This document shows, in pieces, positions 36,381 to 45,440 of a DNA stretch of 64,000 bases; position 1 is the first letter of the stretch; each line of letters starts with the position of its first letter. The notes beneath the pieces are model-generated. The model searched no databases. It saw only the letters and a list, made by a program, of their open reading frames with translations, and was not told where the DNA came from. The position numbers were made by a program, and so were the translations under genes. Location: positions 1-64,000 of the forward strand of contig DATAZL010000044.1 in NCBI GenBank assembly GCA_036272055.1, given 5' to 3'. The DNA comes from DASZVB01 sp036272055 (GTDB lineage: Bacteria; Myxococcota_A; Polyangia; Polyangiales; Polyangiaceae).

Positions 36381-37277
36381 ATGCTTGTAAATCGAGACGG
36401 CGGCCCCCTTCCGGCGGTCAAGGACGATGGGGCGACACCGGTGCGCCCGATTACTCCGCGTGAGGTGACCGTCATCGTGCCGTCGCCGGGCTGGGCTTCT
36501 CTTCAGCTCGGTCAGGTGTGGAAATACCGGGAGCTACTCGCGTTCCTCGCGTGGAGGGACATCAAGGTCCGCTACAAGCAGACCTACTTCGGTGTCGCCT
36601 GGGCGGTTCTGCAGCCGCTGTTCATGATGCTCGTGTTCAGCCTTTTCTTCGGCCGATTCGCGAAGCTTCCGTCGGACGGGCTCCCTTATCCGCTGTTCAC
36701 GCTATGTGCACTGCTGCCCTGGCAGCTGTTCCAATACTCGCTCTCCCAGTCGTCCAACAGTCTGGTCAAGAGCGAGTCGCTCATCAAGAAGGTGTACTTC
36801 CCCCGTCTGGTGATCCCGATAGCTGCGGTCATCGACGGTATGGTCGACTTCGGAGTCGCGCTGCTTCTCCTCATCGCGATGATGTTCTTCTATGGATTCA
36901 CGCCGACGTTGAACATCGTGTTCTTGCCGCTGTTCGTCCTGCTCGCGACGCTCGCCGCGCTGTCAGTAGGCGTGTGGCTGTCGGCCCTCAACGTCAAATA
37001 TCGCGACGTGCGGTACACCGTCCCGTTCTTGACCCAACTCTGGATGTTTGCGACGCCAGTCGCATACTCGAGCAGCATCGTCCCGGAAAAATGGCGCTGG
37101 GCCTACGGCTTGAATCCGATGGTCGGGGTGGTCGAGGGCTTCCGCTGGGCGCTCCTCGGCCGTGGCTCGCCTCTCTCGACGTCGACGTACGGCGCGGTCG
37201 GCGGAGTCGCGGTGCTTCTCTTCTTCGGGCTCGCCTACTTCCGGCGAATGGAAGCCCACTTCGCGGACGTCGTATGA
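36381..37277 (+). CDS. wzm: ABC-type polysaccharide exporter permease
   Basis: The 298-aa permease has a 55-residue cytoplasmic N-terminus, then LLAFLAWRDIKVRYKQTYFGVAWAVLQPLFMMLVFSLFFGRF, the start pattern of the Wzm/TagG/KpsM family. Six membrane segments follow, with conserved GVWLSALNVKYRDVRYTVPFLTQLWMFATPVAYSSSIVPEKWRW. It exports a lipid-linked or undecaprenyl-linked polysaccharide across the inner membrane together with Wzt. Start ATG 36381. Its TGA overlaps the Wzt ATG by four bases, the usual coupling. Confidence 0.95.
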   Translation: MLVNRDGGPLPAVKDDGATPVRPITPREVTVIVPSPGWASLQLGQVWKYRELLAFLAWRDIKVRYKQTYFGVAWAVLQPLFMMLVFSLFFGRFAKLPSDGLPYPLFTLCALLPWQLFQYSLSQSSNSLVKSESLIKKVYFPRLVIPIAAVIDGMVDFGVALLLLIAMMFFYGFTPTLNIVFLPLFVLLATLAALSVGVWLSALNVKYRDVRYTVPFLTQLWMFATPVAYSSSIVPEKWRWAYGLNPMVGVVEGFRWALLGRGSPLSTSTYGAVGGVAVLLFFGLAYFRRMEAHFADVV

Positions 37278-38527
37278 GCGACACGTCGATCATCGTCGAT
37301 ACGATCGGCAAGCGCTACCGGCTGGGTGGCGCAGAAGCGAATGATTCGCTGCGCTCGCGGCTCGGCCAGCTCGTCAGGCGCACCAAGGCTAAGCCTGATG
37401 ATTCCTTCTGGGCGCTCGACGAGATTTCGTTCTCCGCGAAGCAGGGCGAGACGATCGGGATCATCGGCAGAAACGGCGCCGGGAAGAGCACCCTGCTGAA
37501 GGTCCTGTCTCGCATCACCTCTCCAACGCGGGGGCGTGTCGAGATCCACGGACGCGTCGGCTGCTTGCTCGAGGTCGGCACGGGGTTTCATCCCGAGCTA
37601 TCCGGTAGGGACAACGTCTTCTTGAACGGCACGATTCTCGGAATGAAGCGGTCCGAGATTCGGCGCCACTTCGACGAGATCGTCGCATTCGCGGAGGTCG
37701 AGAAGTTCATCGACACGCCGGTGAAGCATTACTCGAGCGGCATGTACCTGCGCCTCGCGTTCGCCGTGGCGGCGCATCTCCAACCCGAGATTCTCATCGT
37801 CGACGAGGTGCTCGCCGTCGGCGACGCACGCTTCCAGAAGAAGTGCCTGGACAAGATGGAAGACGTCTCCCGGCACGGGCGGACCGTCCTCTTCGTTTCC
37901 CACAACATGCCGTCCGTGACCCGCCTCTGTCCGAGAACGATCCTGCTCGACAAGGGCCGTGTCCTCGCTGACGGCCCATCTCACGACGTCGTCAGCGCCT
38001 ACCTACGCGGTGGGCTCGGAACGACGGCAGAGCGCACCTGGGCGACCGACAGACCCGGCAACGAGATCGCAAATCTCCACGCCGCGCGAGTCGTCGACGA
38101 ATCCGGTGCTCCGCGCGACGCGATGGATATCCGGAAGCGCATCGGCATACAGATCGAGTATGAGGTCACCAAAAGCGGCCACGTCTTAGTGCCCAACTTC
38201 CACTGTTTCAATGAGGAGGGCGCGTGCGTCTTCGTTGCAGTCGACACATCGACGGAGGGCCAGCATTGCCCGAAGGAACCCGGAATCTATTCCACTGTCG
38301 CGTGGATCCCTGCGAATTTCCTCTCGGAGGGTACCATCGTCGTCAACATCGCGCTGAGTACGATGGATCCGGTGGTCGTGCATTTCCATGAGCGCGATGC
38401 CGTTGCCTTTCAGGTCGTCGACAGCTTGACCGGCGATTCCGCCCGAGGCGTTTATGCCGGCCCTATGCCTGGCGTAGTGCGACCGATGCTAGACTGGGCG
38501 ACGACACGCGCCGTTCGTGACCGATAG
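37274..38527 (+). CDS. wzt: ABC-type polysaccharide exporter ATPase with a Wzt C-terminal domain
   Basis: The 417-aa ATPase starts at ATG 37274. Walker A is GRNGAGKSTLL, followed by GCLLEVGTGFHPELSGRDNVFLNGTILGM (typical of Wzt/TagH), signature YSSGMYLRLAFAVAAHL, Walker B ILIVDEVLAVGDARF and switch VLFVSHNM. Residues of about 255-417 form the Wzt carbohydrate-binding beta domain (IGIQIEYEVTK, VFVAVDTSTEG, IVVNIALSTMDP), which recognises the modified non-reducing end of the chain. Presence of this domain suggests that a terminal cap is read before export. Likely caps are made by the modification enzymes nearby. The downstream 90 bp hold nothing recognisable. Confidence 0.94.
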   Translation: MSDTSIIVDTIGKRYRLGGAEANDSLRSRLGQLVRRTKAKPDDSFWALDEISFSAKQGETIGIIGRNGAGKSTLLKVLSRITSPTRGRVEIHGRVGCLLEVGTGFHPELSGRDNVFLNGTILGMKRSEIRRHFDEIVAFAEVEKFIDTPVKHYSSGMYLRLAFAVAAHLQPEILIVDEVLAVGDARFQKKCLDKMEDVSRHGRTVLFVSHNMPSVTRLCPRTILLDKGRVLADGPSHDVVSAYLRGGLGTTAERTWATDRPGNEIANLHAARVVDESGAPRDAMDIRKRIGIQIEYEVTKSGHVLVPNFHCFNEEGACVFVAVDTSTEGQHCPKEPGIYSTVAWIPANFLSEGTIVVNIALSTMDPVVVHFHERDAVAFQVVDSLTGDSARGVYAGPMPGVVRPMLDWATTRAVRDR

Positions 38528-38617
38528 CCACCAAACAAATAATGTGGGGCGGCTCGTCCATTGCGGCGTGGGGGCGCCGGAGGCGAGCAGCATCTAAACG
38601 TTAGGCTGCCTCCACCG

Positions 38618-40402
38618 TTAATTGCCGCGGCCTCCTATGCGTCGCGCAATTCTCTTCAAGAGCAACTTCCCAAGATTTCCGACGGAGAGGTCGCGAAGCA
38701 CAACGGAGCGCTCCGGTCGGACGCTTGCCACATCGGACATGTTCTTTACCTCGTTGACCCGTCTTAGAACCTCCGACCAAATAACCGGTTTAGTACGAAC
38801 CGTCTCGAGCACTCTTAGTGTCTGTTCGCCAACATCTGCCCACGATCGCAACGGTCCTTCCATGAGGCCGCCCTCGACAGCACCGCCCAACGTGTGAAGC
38901 GAAAGCACCATGGCCGAGTGAGACGGGAAAAGCGCCAACAGATCGTGGTGATCGAACGCCGCCTTCAACTCTCTGTTCACCTGAGTATCGATGGCGAGCA
39001 CCCTCTTGCCGCGCAGCAGCCCCTCCAATACGGGAAATCCAAACCCCTCGTACAGGCTTGGGAACGCGACCACGGAAGCGTTCGCGTATAGATAATCCAT
39101 GTCCGCGTCCGGCAGTGACCCCGCTATAAGAACTTCTAGGTTCTTGCTGTCGCGAAAGTTGTCTTGTGTCGTTTGATCGGCAATTACCTTGAGCGAAACC
39201 GGCGCAGGGTTAGCCAAAAAAGCCCGTAGAAAGAGTTCAATTGCCTTGTGATGAAACTGATTGCCGATGACGACGACGTGGGCAGGCTTGGCGGACCTCC
39301 TACTTCGTCCGAGTTCCTTCGTAATCAGCACCGGCTCTACGGCAAGATCAATCCCCTCGCTCTCGTAGTACGATTGCACGTCTTCCGCACCCGCCGCAGA
39401 AAGCGCCATCACCGCACTCGCGTGTCGAACGGCAACGTTCGATACGCCGCGGTAGAAGGGCGTACGCATTCGAATGTAGTCACACCGCAGACCAATGACG
39501 TCCAGCATGCACAGAGCATAGCGCCGCGCGATGGTGGAAACGAATTCCAGCTGAGAAAGTCCATACAGCTGATGCGGAACGAATACGACATCAAATATAC
39601 GGTCCACATTCTCGCGCGAAACAATCTCGACGCCCCAGGCGTCCAAACCAAATGCCGCTCTAAACTCTTGGCTGGCGATAACAACCCAAGCTCCGCCATC
39701 CAAGCCTTTCGCGATCAAACTGCGAGACACGTTTGTCGCGTATTCAGTCGTGCCGTTATAAGTAACTGGCAAATAAGACAGGTCGATAGCCACATCGCGA
39801 CGCTCGGAAGCAAGTGCCACCGCCACGAACGACGGAAAATCCCGAAGGCCAAAGAGCGGCACCGACTGGCGGTCCGAGATATGGATACCTACCGGCACTC
39901 TTTCTACCGAAAAGCCATACCTATTCGCGCTACGAGCAAATAGCATCCAGTCGAAGTGAGAGAGTTCTTGAGCGGGATCGACCAACAGCGAAAGCATCCA
40001 CCCATTAGCGGCGAATATTGGCGCATCATGAAATTCGCTCGAAAACGTACCCTGCTCTGGAAGTTCCGCTAACGTGAACCTGTGAAATACGGCTTCATTG
40101 GGCACACAAACGGGTAGTATGAAACCTCTTCGCTCGTGACCAATCAGCGCACGTTGCGCACGCCGCGCAAATGATCCGAGTTCTGCCATCGCTGGCGCCG
40201 CATCCGTGAGTATGACGATGAGGATCACCATCCCCATGCCGGCCGTCTCCCCCAACCCGATGTCCCGTACAGAAACCTGAGAGCGGTCCTCGGAGACTAG
40301 CATCGCTGCACCGGGAAACTCATGTGAGATCCCTTCGCACAACGAGTCCATGACCGTTCTTCGACGGAATAGAAAGACGAAATGCGAGGCAACGGCGCTC
40401 AT
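38618..40402 (-). CDS. Glycosyltransferase family 4, long form
   Basis: The start is taken at ATG 40402 (594 aa), which avoids overlap with the upstream GT2. The C-terminal half is a clear GT4: VAIDLSYLPVTYNGTTEYATNVSRSLIAKG, PAHVVVIGNQFHHKAIELFLRAF, NLEVLIAGSLPDADMDYLYANASVVAFPSLYEGFGFPVLEGLLRGKRVLA (E-x7-E donor site). The first 200 residues (MSAVASHFVFLFRRRTVMD on) are unlike usual GT4 N-domains and may hold a separate region. Base composition is visibly lower in GC than in the flanks. It is the last gene of the minus-strand operon and ends convergent to wzt. Confidence 0.85.
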   Translation of the reverse strand: MSAVASHFVFLFRRRTVMDSLCEGISHEFPGAAMLVSEDRSQVSVRDIGLGETAGMGMVILIVILTDAAPAMAELGSFARRAQRALIGHERRGFILPVCVPNEAVFHRFTLAELPEQGTFSSEFHDAPIFAANGWMLSLLVDPAQELSHFDWMLFARSANRYGFSVERVPVGIHISDRQSVPLFGLRDFPSFVAVALASERRDVAIDLSYLPVTYNGTTEYATNVSRSLIAKGLDGGAWVVIASQEFRAAFGLDAWGVEIVSRENVDRIFDVVFVPHQLYGLSQLEFVSTIARRYALCMLDVIGLRCDYIRMRTPFYRGVSNVAVRHASAVMALSAAGAEDVQSYYESEGIDLAVEPVLITKELGRSRRSAKPAHVVVIGNQFHHKAIELFLRAFLANPAPVSLKVIADQTTQDNFRDSKNLEVLIAGSLPDADMDYLYANASVVAFPSLYEGFGFPVLEGLLRGKRVLAIDTQVNRELKAAFDHHDLLALFPSHSAMVLSLHTLGGAVEGGLMEGPLRSWADVGEQTLRVLETVRTKPVIWSEVLRRVNEVKNMSDVASVRPERSVVLRDLSVGNLGKLLLKRIARRIGGRGN

Positions 40403-40442
40403 TGTGAGCACACGCTGAGCGGAATCGCAGGATGAACCGACA

Positions 40443-41378
40443 TTACCGGCGCCCGTCACGGATTGAAATAAGCGTCCTCTTGACCTCGACGGGAAGAAGC
40501 GCATCCGTAATCGCCATCCGGGCAAAGCTGAAATTCGCCCATCGCCCGCGAAATCTCCTCGCTACTGCGGCCACGGCTGCAGCCGCCAAACTAAGGCGTC
40601 CACCATGGCCGAGCTTCGCATAGACCGGCGATTCCCACGCAATATCGCGAAATACCGCCAACATTATGTTCTCAATCCAATACCGAGCATGTAGCGGGGT
40701 CAGTCCAAGTGTCCGCGCAATGCTTTCCATGGTCGCACTTGTTCCACCCAGATGTTTCGTCACCGTGGTTTCCTCAAGCGTTCTGATGCGTCCGGTATAA
40801 GCGACCGAAGCCATGAAGAGCCAATCGCCGCCGATCACGCCGTCCCGCATGGGTGGCAGTCGGCTCAAAACGGAGCGACGCACGACTCCGTGAAATGCTC
40901 CATTGTCGTGCACCGTCTCGTAGTAGCGGAGCAGGCGCGTCGCCGGCGCGTTGTCGAGGAGGTTCGTGCGGGTAGACTCGCGCTCAAAAACCCCCTCGCG
41001 ATACATGACCGCACGCCCGCACGCGAGGGTCAAATCAGGATCTGCATCGAGTGCGGCCACGCAGTTTGAAACGTATGAGAGCTCCAACTCATCGTCGTCA
41101 GCCAAGTGCATGTACAGGTCGCCCGTAGCCAGCCTCAACACCTCACCGTAGTTCCTGATCGGTCCGATGTTTCGAGGCTGGCGGTAGTAGCGCAACCGCG
41201 GTTCCACCCGCGCCAGCGTCTCGCAAAAGTGCTGCGTTCCGTCAGTCGACGCATTGTCGGAGACGACAATCTCGATCGCCTTGTGGTCCTGGGCGAGCAT
41301 GAATTCTATGGATCGGCGAAGCTTGCCTACACGATTGTATGTAGGGACACCAATGCTTACTAAAGGCCGACTAGCCAC
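40443..41378 (-). CDS. Glycosyltransferase family 2
   Basis: The 311-aa protein starts at GTG 41378: PLVSIGVPTYNRVGKLRRSIEF, IEIVVSDNASTDGTQHFCETLA, GDLYMHLADDDELE (DDD metal/nucleotide site), then LACGRAVMYREGVFERES and a C-domain with hydrophobic stretches. It is a typical GT-A inverting transferase acting on a lipid-linked glycan. Its start sits on top of the end of a short remnant ORF with the same N-terminal motif (41371-41442). GC is lower than in the rest of the window. It follows the acetyltransferase gene by 67 bp and precedes the long GT4 gene. Confidence 0.88.
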   Translation of the reverse strand: MASRPLVSIGVPTYNRVGKLRRSIEFMLAQDHKAIEIVVSDNASTDGTQHFCETLARVEPRLRYYRQPRNIGPIRNYGEVLRLATGDLYMHLADDDELELSYVSNCVAALDADPDLTLACGRAVMYREGVFERESTRTNLLDNAPATRLLRYYETVHDNGAFHGVVRRSVLSRLPPMRDGVIGGDWLFMASVAYTGRIRTLEETTVTKHLGGTSATMESIARTLGLTPLHARYWIENIMLAVFRDIAWESPVYAKLGHGGRLSLAAAAVAAVARRFRGRWANFSFARMAITDALLPVEVKRTLISIRDGRR

Positions 41379-41442
41379 GGACGCTCCGGGGGCTCACCGT
41401 GGCGACACCGATGCTTACGAGGGGCTTGTCCGACACGAACAT
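41371..41442 (-). pseudogene. N-terminal remnant of a second GT2 gene
   Basis: Reading from ATG 41442, the 23-codon frame MFVSDKPLVSIGVAT-VSPRSVRG ends at TAG 41371-41373. Its PLVSIGVAT matches the GT2 start (PLVSIGVPTYN) of the gene at 41378, and the DNA agrees at about 20 of 26 positions over that motif, after which the match stops. It overlaps the intact gene's first eight bases. The fragment looks like the stump of another GT2 gene that lost its body when the present gene was inserted, or a partial duplication. It may still be translated and couple to the GTG at 41378. Confidence 0.7.
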
Positions 41443-41445
41443 TCT

Positions 41446-42093
41446 CTAGAGATTGAAGAATTCCTCGATCAGACGACGCTTGGCCGGCTTTATTGTCAGC
41501 TGTGGCGAGGTCCCGACGACGATGTGAGCAGAAGGGACATTCTCGTTGAGGATCGTCGCACCCGCTGAAACGCTCACGTCGTCGCCGACGACGGAATTTC
41601 CGAGAATCGATGCTTTGCCGTATAGAACAACACCCCGACCCAGTGTCGGCTTAAGACCCCGATCCGTTCCGATGGTGACGTCGTGGATCGCAACGAAGAA
41701 ATCTCCGTACGTCGCCTTTCCGAGCAACATGCCCACGGTATGCACGACGATGAAGTGGTCGGGCAGAATGGTATCGTACATACACATCATACCGTTCAAC
41801 GCCTTGTTGAGCGAATAGAGTTTCGAAGCAGTCGCCAGATCACCATCACGCCACGCTTCGTTGGAAGCAAAGTACAGAAACGTCGCGTATTGATCTGAAT
41901 GGACGTGATTGAAGAACGTCTCTCCGTTCGATCGGTACATCGGCAGCTTCACTGCATCGAAACAAGTCTTCAATCTCGCGAACGCGCGGCGCACGATGTC
42001 TTCGAGCGGCGTGGGCCTGCCATCGGGAAACATGTTCCCGAGCTGACGCCCGAGATACTCCACCGCTTCGCGTTCCGTGATGGTCGACAGCAT
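41446..42093 (-). CDS. Hexapeptide acetyltransferase, serine-acetyltransferase-like
   Basis: The 215-aa protein starts at ATG 42093. The N-terminal 105 residues are helical, and the C-terminal half is a left-handed beta-helix: FFVAIHDVTIGTDRGLKPTLGRGVVLYGKASILGNSVVGDDVSVSAGATILNENV. This layout resembles serine O-acetyltransferases and other sugar acetyltransferases of capsule clusters. With flanking GT2 and FkbM genes, O-acetylation of a sugar is more likely than cysteine synthesis. The first residues lie 7 bp after the FkbM stop, so it is in the operon. Confidence 0.78.
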   Translation of the reverse strand: MLSTITEREAVEYLGRQLGNMFPDGRPTPLEDIVRRAFARLKTCFDAVKLPMYRSNGETFFNHVHSDQYATFLYFASNEAWRDGDLATASKLYSLNKALNGMMCMYDTILPDHFIVVHTVGMLLGKATYGDFFVAIHDVTIGTDRGLKPTLGRGVVLYGKASILGNSVVGDDVSVSAGATILNENVPSAHIVVGTSPQLTIKPAKRRLIEEFFNL

Positions 42094-42099
42094 GGCGTT

Positions 42100-43167
42100 C
42101 TAGAGTCCGCTAGTCGGGTGATGCAGCTCCGGAGACTTGTGGATCAGGAGCTTCGGGCTCACGCCAGGAACGATCTTGAACAGGGGGTCGCTGAGCATTT
42201 CTGGACGCTTGGTCGCCAGAAGATTGAACCCGTGCGGGGGTCCTTCGAGATACGTCGACGAGAGAGGAACCAGCTCGATCGGCTGGCCGTGCATGTCCAC
42301 GTTGGCCTGAAAATCGCGCACGGCGTGGATGACATATCCATTGTCCGCCAGGAGCTTCACTATCTCGGTGTTCTCGAGGCCGTTGGTCCAGTCCACGTAG
42401 CTGCGATGCACCTCGAACACGATGCAGGGAGCTTTTCCTGGTGGCCGTGCGAGCTGCTCCTTGGCGCCCCGCAAGACCTCGAGCTCTCCGCCCTCGATGT
42501 CGAGCATGATGAGGTCGAGTTGCTCGACCTTCTGACGCTTGAGATAAGTGTCGATCGACACGGAATTGTAGGTGGTTCCCTGATTTACGCTGGGAAACGC
42601 GAATGAGTCATCGCCGCTTAGGCCAAGCTCCGTTTCGTCGTTGCTCCAGAGCCCGAATTCCTGGACGACGATGTTGTCGAGCCGATTCAGCTGTGCATTC
42701 CGTCGCAGCATCTTCGCCTGGTCGGCGTTGAGCTCAAATGCGTGACAAACGCCGCCCCGGCCCGCGAGTTCACGCGCAATAGGGATCACTTGATCTCCGA
42801 AATACGCGCCGCCGACCAGCGCCTGACGCGACGTAGCCGCTAGGTAAACCAGCAGCTTCGTGGTCTGCGGCTCCCATACATGATCCGGCGTGACCGGCTC
42901 GGACATTACGAATTCGCGCGCAATCTTGGAGCGATAGTGGAACTCGTAGATCAGGCCGTTGCTGAGCACTTTTCGCAAAATCCCTACGTCTTGGTGCAAG
43001 GCGTCCACGATGGGCGCAGTCACCTCATCTCGAATGCTGTGATCCTTCTGATACTTCAGCGTCCGCTCGATGACCTTGCACTCCTCGATGAGGCGCCGGC
43101 GCAGTTTTGGATCAGTACCGATTTGGGCGAGTGCGGTTTCGAGGGGCGTGGTCACTTTGACTCCCAT
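42100..43167 (-). CDS. FkbM-family SAM-dependent methyltransferase
   Basis: The 355-aa protein contains ALVGGAYFGDQVIPIARELAGRGGVCHAFELNADQAKMLRRNAQLN (SAM motif I in its FkbM form), SVSIDTYLKRQKVEQLDLIMLDIEGGELEVLRGA (the LDIEG signature) and FEVHRSYVDWTNG. The family methylates hydroxyls of sugars or other acceptors. The N-terminal 100 residues (ALAQIGTDPKLRRRLIEECKVIE) are extra relative to short FkbM proteins. ATG 43167 overlaps the upstream epimerase stop by 16 bp. GC is slightly lower than the left half of the window. Confidence 0.87.
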   Translation of the reverse strand: MGVKVTTPLETALAQIGTDPKLRRRLIEECKVIERTLKYQKDHSIRDEVTAPIVDALHQDVGILRKVLSNGLIYEFHYRSKIAREFVMSEPVTPDHVWEPQTTKLLVYLAATSRQALVGGAYFGDQVIPIARELAGRGGVCHAFELNADQAKMLRRNAQLNRLDNIVVQEFGLWSNDETELGLSGDDSFAFPSVNQGTTYNSVSIDTYLKRQKVEQLDLIMLDIEGGELEVLRGAKEQLARPPGKAPCIVFEVHRSYVDWTNGLENTEIVKLLADNGYVIHAVRDFQANVDMHGQPIELVPLSSTYLEGPPHGFNLLATKRPEMLSDPLFKIVPGVSPKLLIHKSPELHHPTSGL

Positions 43168-44006
43168 TCGTTGCGGTGAGCGCGAAAATCATCCACGAGT
43201 GGACGTATCGCGTCCACCACGGATCTTGCTTTGAAGTCGAACTCGTTCGCGATTTTTTCGACCGAGATCTCGGGGAATATGACTGCGGGCGCTGCGGGAT
43301 TGACGCGAGTCGAGCAGCCCGTCACCTTCGCGAGCGCTGTCAGGATGCGTTCAGCACTTGTGTTTGTGCCGCTAGCAACATTGTATATCCGCTCTCGACC
43401 CGAGGATGCGATCCGTGGGAGCAAGTCGACCACGTCTTCGATGCTCACGTAGTCCTTTGCGGAGCTCGGATTCGACTGAAGAGTGACGTGGCCCGCGATG
43501 GCATCGCGGATCACGCTCGAGAGAAAATTGTCCGCCGAATAGTCGCCCCCGTAGACGTTCGACAGCCTTGCCACCCGCATGGCCGGGCCGCTACTAAGAC
43601 ACAGCGACTCCCCGAGCATCTTCGACAAATCGTAGAGATCATCTTCGACACTCGGGCAACCGATCAGCGGCGTCTCTTCCGTCGCCGTCGGCGTACGCTT
43701 GTAGACCCGCGTCGAAGACAGATAGAGAACGGAGTCGTATTGTGCGTCTTCGAGTATAGTGAGCAATCGGCCGACGTGTGCCTTGACCGTGTCGAAGCGC
43801 CGCTGCCGCCAATCGGCGGTCAGGCCGATGCAATAGATGACGTGCCCGAGGGGTCGTTTCAGCACGTCGTCGGTCCACTTCTCCGGCGAATAGTGGCTCA
43901 CTGCTTTCTCGCGGAAACGCTGAACGAGATGACTGCCGATGAACCCCGACGCACCGAGCACCGTGAAGTGCTGGCTGCCCACATTCTGGACCGACGGCTG
44001 GGTCAC
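43152..44006 (-). CDS. NAD(P)-dependent epimerase/reductase, likely sugar 4-ketoreductase
   Basis: The 284-aa short-chain enzyme starts at GTG 44006, overlapping the upstream cupin stop. The Rossmann motif is TVLGASGFIGSHLVQRF, followed by VIYCIGLTADWRQRRFDTVKAHVGRLL, YLSSTRVYKRTPTATEETP, YDLSKMLGESLCL (YxxxK) and ARLSNVYGGDYSADNFLSS. The fold is that of RmlD/GalE relatives. In a block with CDP-glucose 4,6-dehydratase, C-methyltransferase and 3,5-epimerase genes, it is the natural candidate for the final 4-keto reduction of the CDP-sugar. That role is inferred from context. Confidence 0.8.
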   Translation of the reverse strand: MTQPSVQNVGSQHFTVLGASGFIGSHLVQRFREKAVSHYSPEKWTDDVLKRPLGHVIYCIGLTADWRQRRFDTVKAHVGRLLTILEDAQYDSVLYLSSTRVYKRTPTATEETPLIGCPSVEDDLYDLSKMLGESLCLSSGPAMRVARLSNVYGGDYSADNFLSSVIRDAIAGHVTLQSNPSSAKDYVSIEDVVDLLPRIASSGRERIYNVASGTNTSAERILTALAKVTGCSTRVNPAAPAVIFPEISVEKIANEFDFKARSVVDAIRPLVDDFRAHRNEWESK

Positions 44007-44533
44007 GAGACGTAGTCCGGGTAGGAGCGATCACGTTCGGAAATTAATGGCTGCTCGCTGGGCCATTCGATGCCGAAAGCGGGGTCATTCCAGCGGACGC
44101 CTCGCGCGTGATCGGGCGCATACGGCGCCGATATCTTGTAGTCGACCACCGTATCGTCCGCGAGCGTTTGAAAGCCGTGTGCCACGCCGGCGGGAACGTA
44201 GAGCATACGACCATTTCGCTCCGTGAGCTCCACTGACGTCCACTTGCGGAAAGTCTTCGATGCGGGTCTCAAATCCACGACGACGTCGAGGATGGCGCCT
44301 CTCGATACGGAGACGACCTTCTCTTCCGCCCTCGGCGCTATCTGATAGTGCATCCCGCGGAGAGTGCCGCTGCGCGCGTTGTACGATACGCTGCACTGGG
44401 AGAGCGTACCGGCTAGCCCAAGCTGCGACAGCTCGTCCGCGCACCAGGTACGCGCGAAAAAGCCGCGCTCGTCTTCTCGACGTTCCAGGTCGACGATCCA
44501 GACGCCAGGGATATCGGCTTTCGAGAAAAGCAT
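44003..44533 (-). CDS. RmlC-like 3,5-epimerase of a CDP-4-keto sugar
   Basis: ATG 44533 gives a 176-aa cupin. A TTG at 44542 would add three residues. The sequence has IPGVWIVDLERREDERGFFARTWCADEL, QCSVSYNARSGTLRGMHYQIAPRAEEKVVSVSRGAILDVVVDLR (G-T-L-R-G-x-H-Y with the catalytic His) and GRMLYVPAGVAHGFQTLADDTVVDYKISAPYAPDHARGVRWNDPAFGIEWP. These are the RmlC-family hallmarks, including the Y-K active-site Tyr. RmlC normally acts on dTDP sugars, but with RfbF and RfbG next door a CDP-linked 3- or 5-epimerase is more likely. It lies 15 bp after rfbF. Confidence 0.9.
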   Translation of the reverse strand: MLFSKADIPGVWIVDLERREDERGFFARTWCADELSQLGLAGTLSQCSVSYNARSGTLRGMHYQIAPRAEEKVVSVSRGAILDVVVDLRPASKTFRKWTSVELTERNGRMLYVPAGVAHGFQTLADDTVVDYKISAPYAPDHARGVRWNDPAFGIEWPSEQPLISERDRSYPDYVS

Positions 44534-44548
44534 GAAGACCAAATCGCG

Positions 44549-45334
44549 CTAGTCGGCCCACGTCTTCCAGGGCGCCCGTCCCGATGCCCAGAGCTCATTC
44601 AAGAGCGTGTACTCCCGGAGCGTGTCCATCGGCTGCCAGAACCCCTTATGCTCGAATGCTCCGAGCTCGCCGTCGCGGACGAGCCGCTGCATCGGTTCGC
44701 GCTCGAAACTCGTGCGCTGATCGTCGCCGATGTAGTCCCAGATCCGTCGGCCATCGCACACGAAAAAGCCGCCGTTTATGAACCCCGAGCTCGCCTGAGG
44801 CTTCTCGTTGAAGTCGTGAACGGCATCGCCTTGCAGGCGAAGCTCGCCAAAGCGCCCTTGAGGCCGCACGGCGGTCACCGTGGCGATCTTGCCGTGTGCG
44901 CGGTGATGAGCCACGAGCGTGCGTATGTCGACGTCAGCGACGCCGTCCCCGTACGTGACGAGAAAGAGCTCATCACCTTCGACATACTTGCGTACCAGCC
45001 CTATCCGACCTCCGGTCATCGTCTCGAGACCGGTCTCTGCCAGCGTGACGTTCCAGGTACGCTCGTTCCCGCCACTCAGGTACTCGATGTCTCCAGTGCC
45101 GAGCCCAACTCGCACATCACGCGTCATAGCGCGGTAGTTCAGGAAGAATTCCTTGATGACCCAGCCCTTGTAACCGAGGCAAAGAATGAAATCGTCGACG
45201 CCGAAGGAGGCGTACATCTTCATGATGTGCCACACGATCGGCATGTCGCCGATCGGCAGCATGGGCTTTGGTAGCAGCTCGTTCGCGTCGCGAATGCGCG
45301 TTCCGAGGCCGCCGCAGAGAATGACGGCCTTCAC
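44549..45334 (-). CDS. rfbF: Glucose-1-phosphate cytidylyltransferase
   Basis: GGAGG at 45340-45344 on the minus strand lies five bases before GTG 45334, which fixes this start (261 aa). The sequence has AVILCGGLGTRIRDANELLPKPMLPIGDMPIVWHIMKMYAS (the GGxGTR pyrophosphorylase signature), CLGYKGWVIKEFFLNY, TGLETMTGGRIGLV, TYGDGVADVDI, PQGRFGEL and FEREPMQRLVRDGELGAFEHKGFWQPMDTLRE, all diagnostic of RfbF. It makes CDP-glucose from CTP and glucose-1-phosphate, the entry to CDP-6-deoxy sugars. RfbG is 3 kb upstream in the same operon. Confidence 0.95.
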   Translation of the reverse strand: MKAVILCGGLGTRIRDANELLPKPMLPIGDMPIVWHIMKMYASFGVDDFILCLGYKGWVIKEFFLNYRAMTRDVRVGLGTGDIEYLSGGNERTWNVTLAETGLETMTGGRIGLVRKYVEGDELFLVTYGDGVADVDIRTLVAHHRAHGKIATVTAVRPQGRFGELRLQGDAVHDFNEKPQASSGFINGGFFVCDGRRIWDYIGDDQRTSFEREPMQRLVRDGELGAFEHKGFWQPMDTLREYTLLNELWASGRAPWKTWAD

Positions 45335-45440
45335 GTACACCTCCGCGTTCGCGCGGCTACCGCCGACACAGGGACCATGCGGCGAACGATAGCATCCCGT
45401 CGGCGCTTGCCCAGGCGAAAATGGCGGAAAAGCTGCTGGA

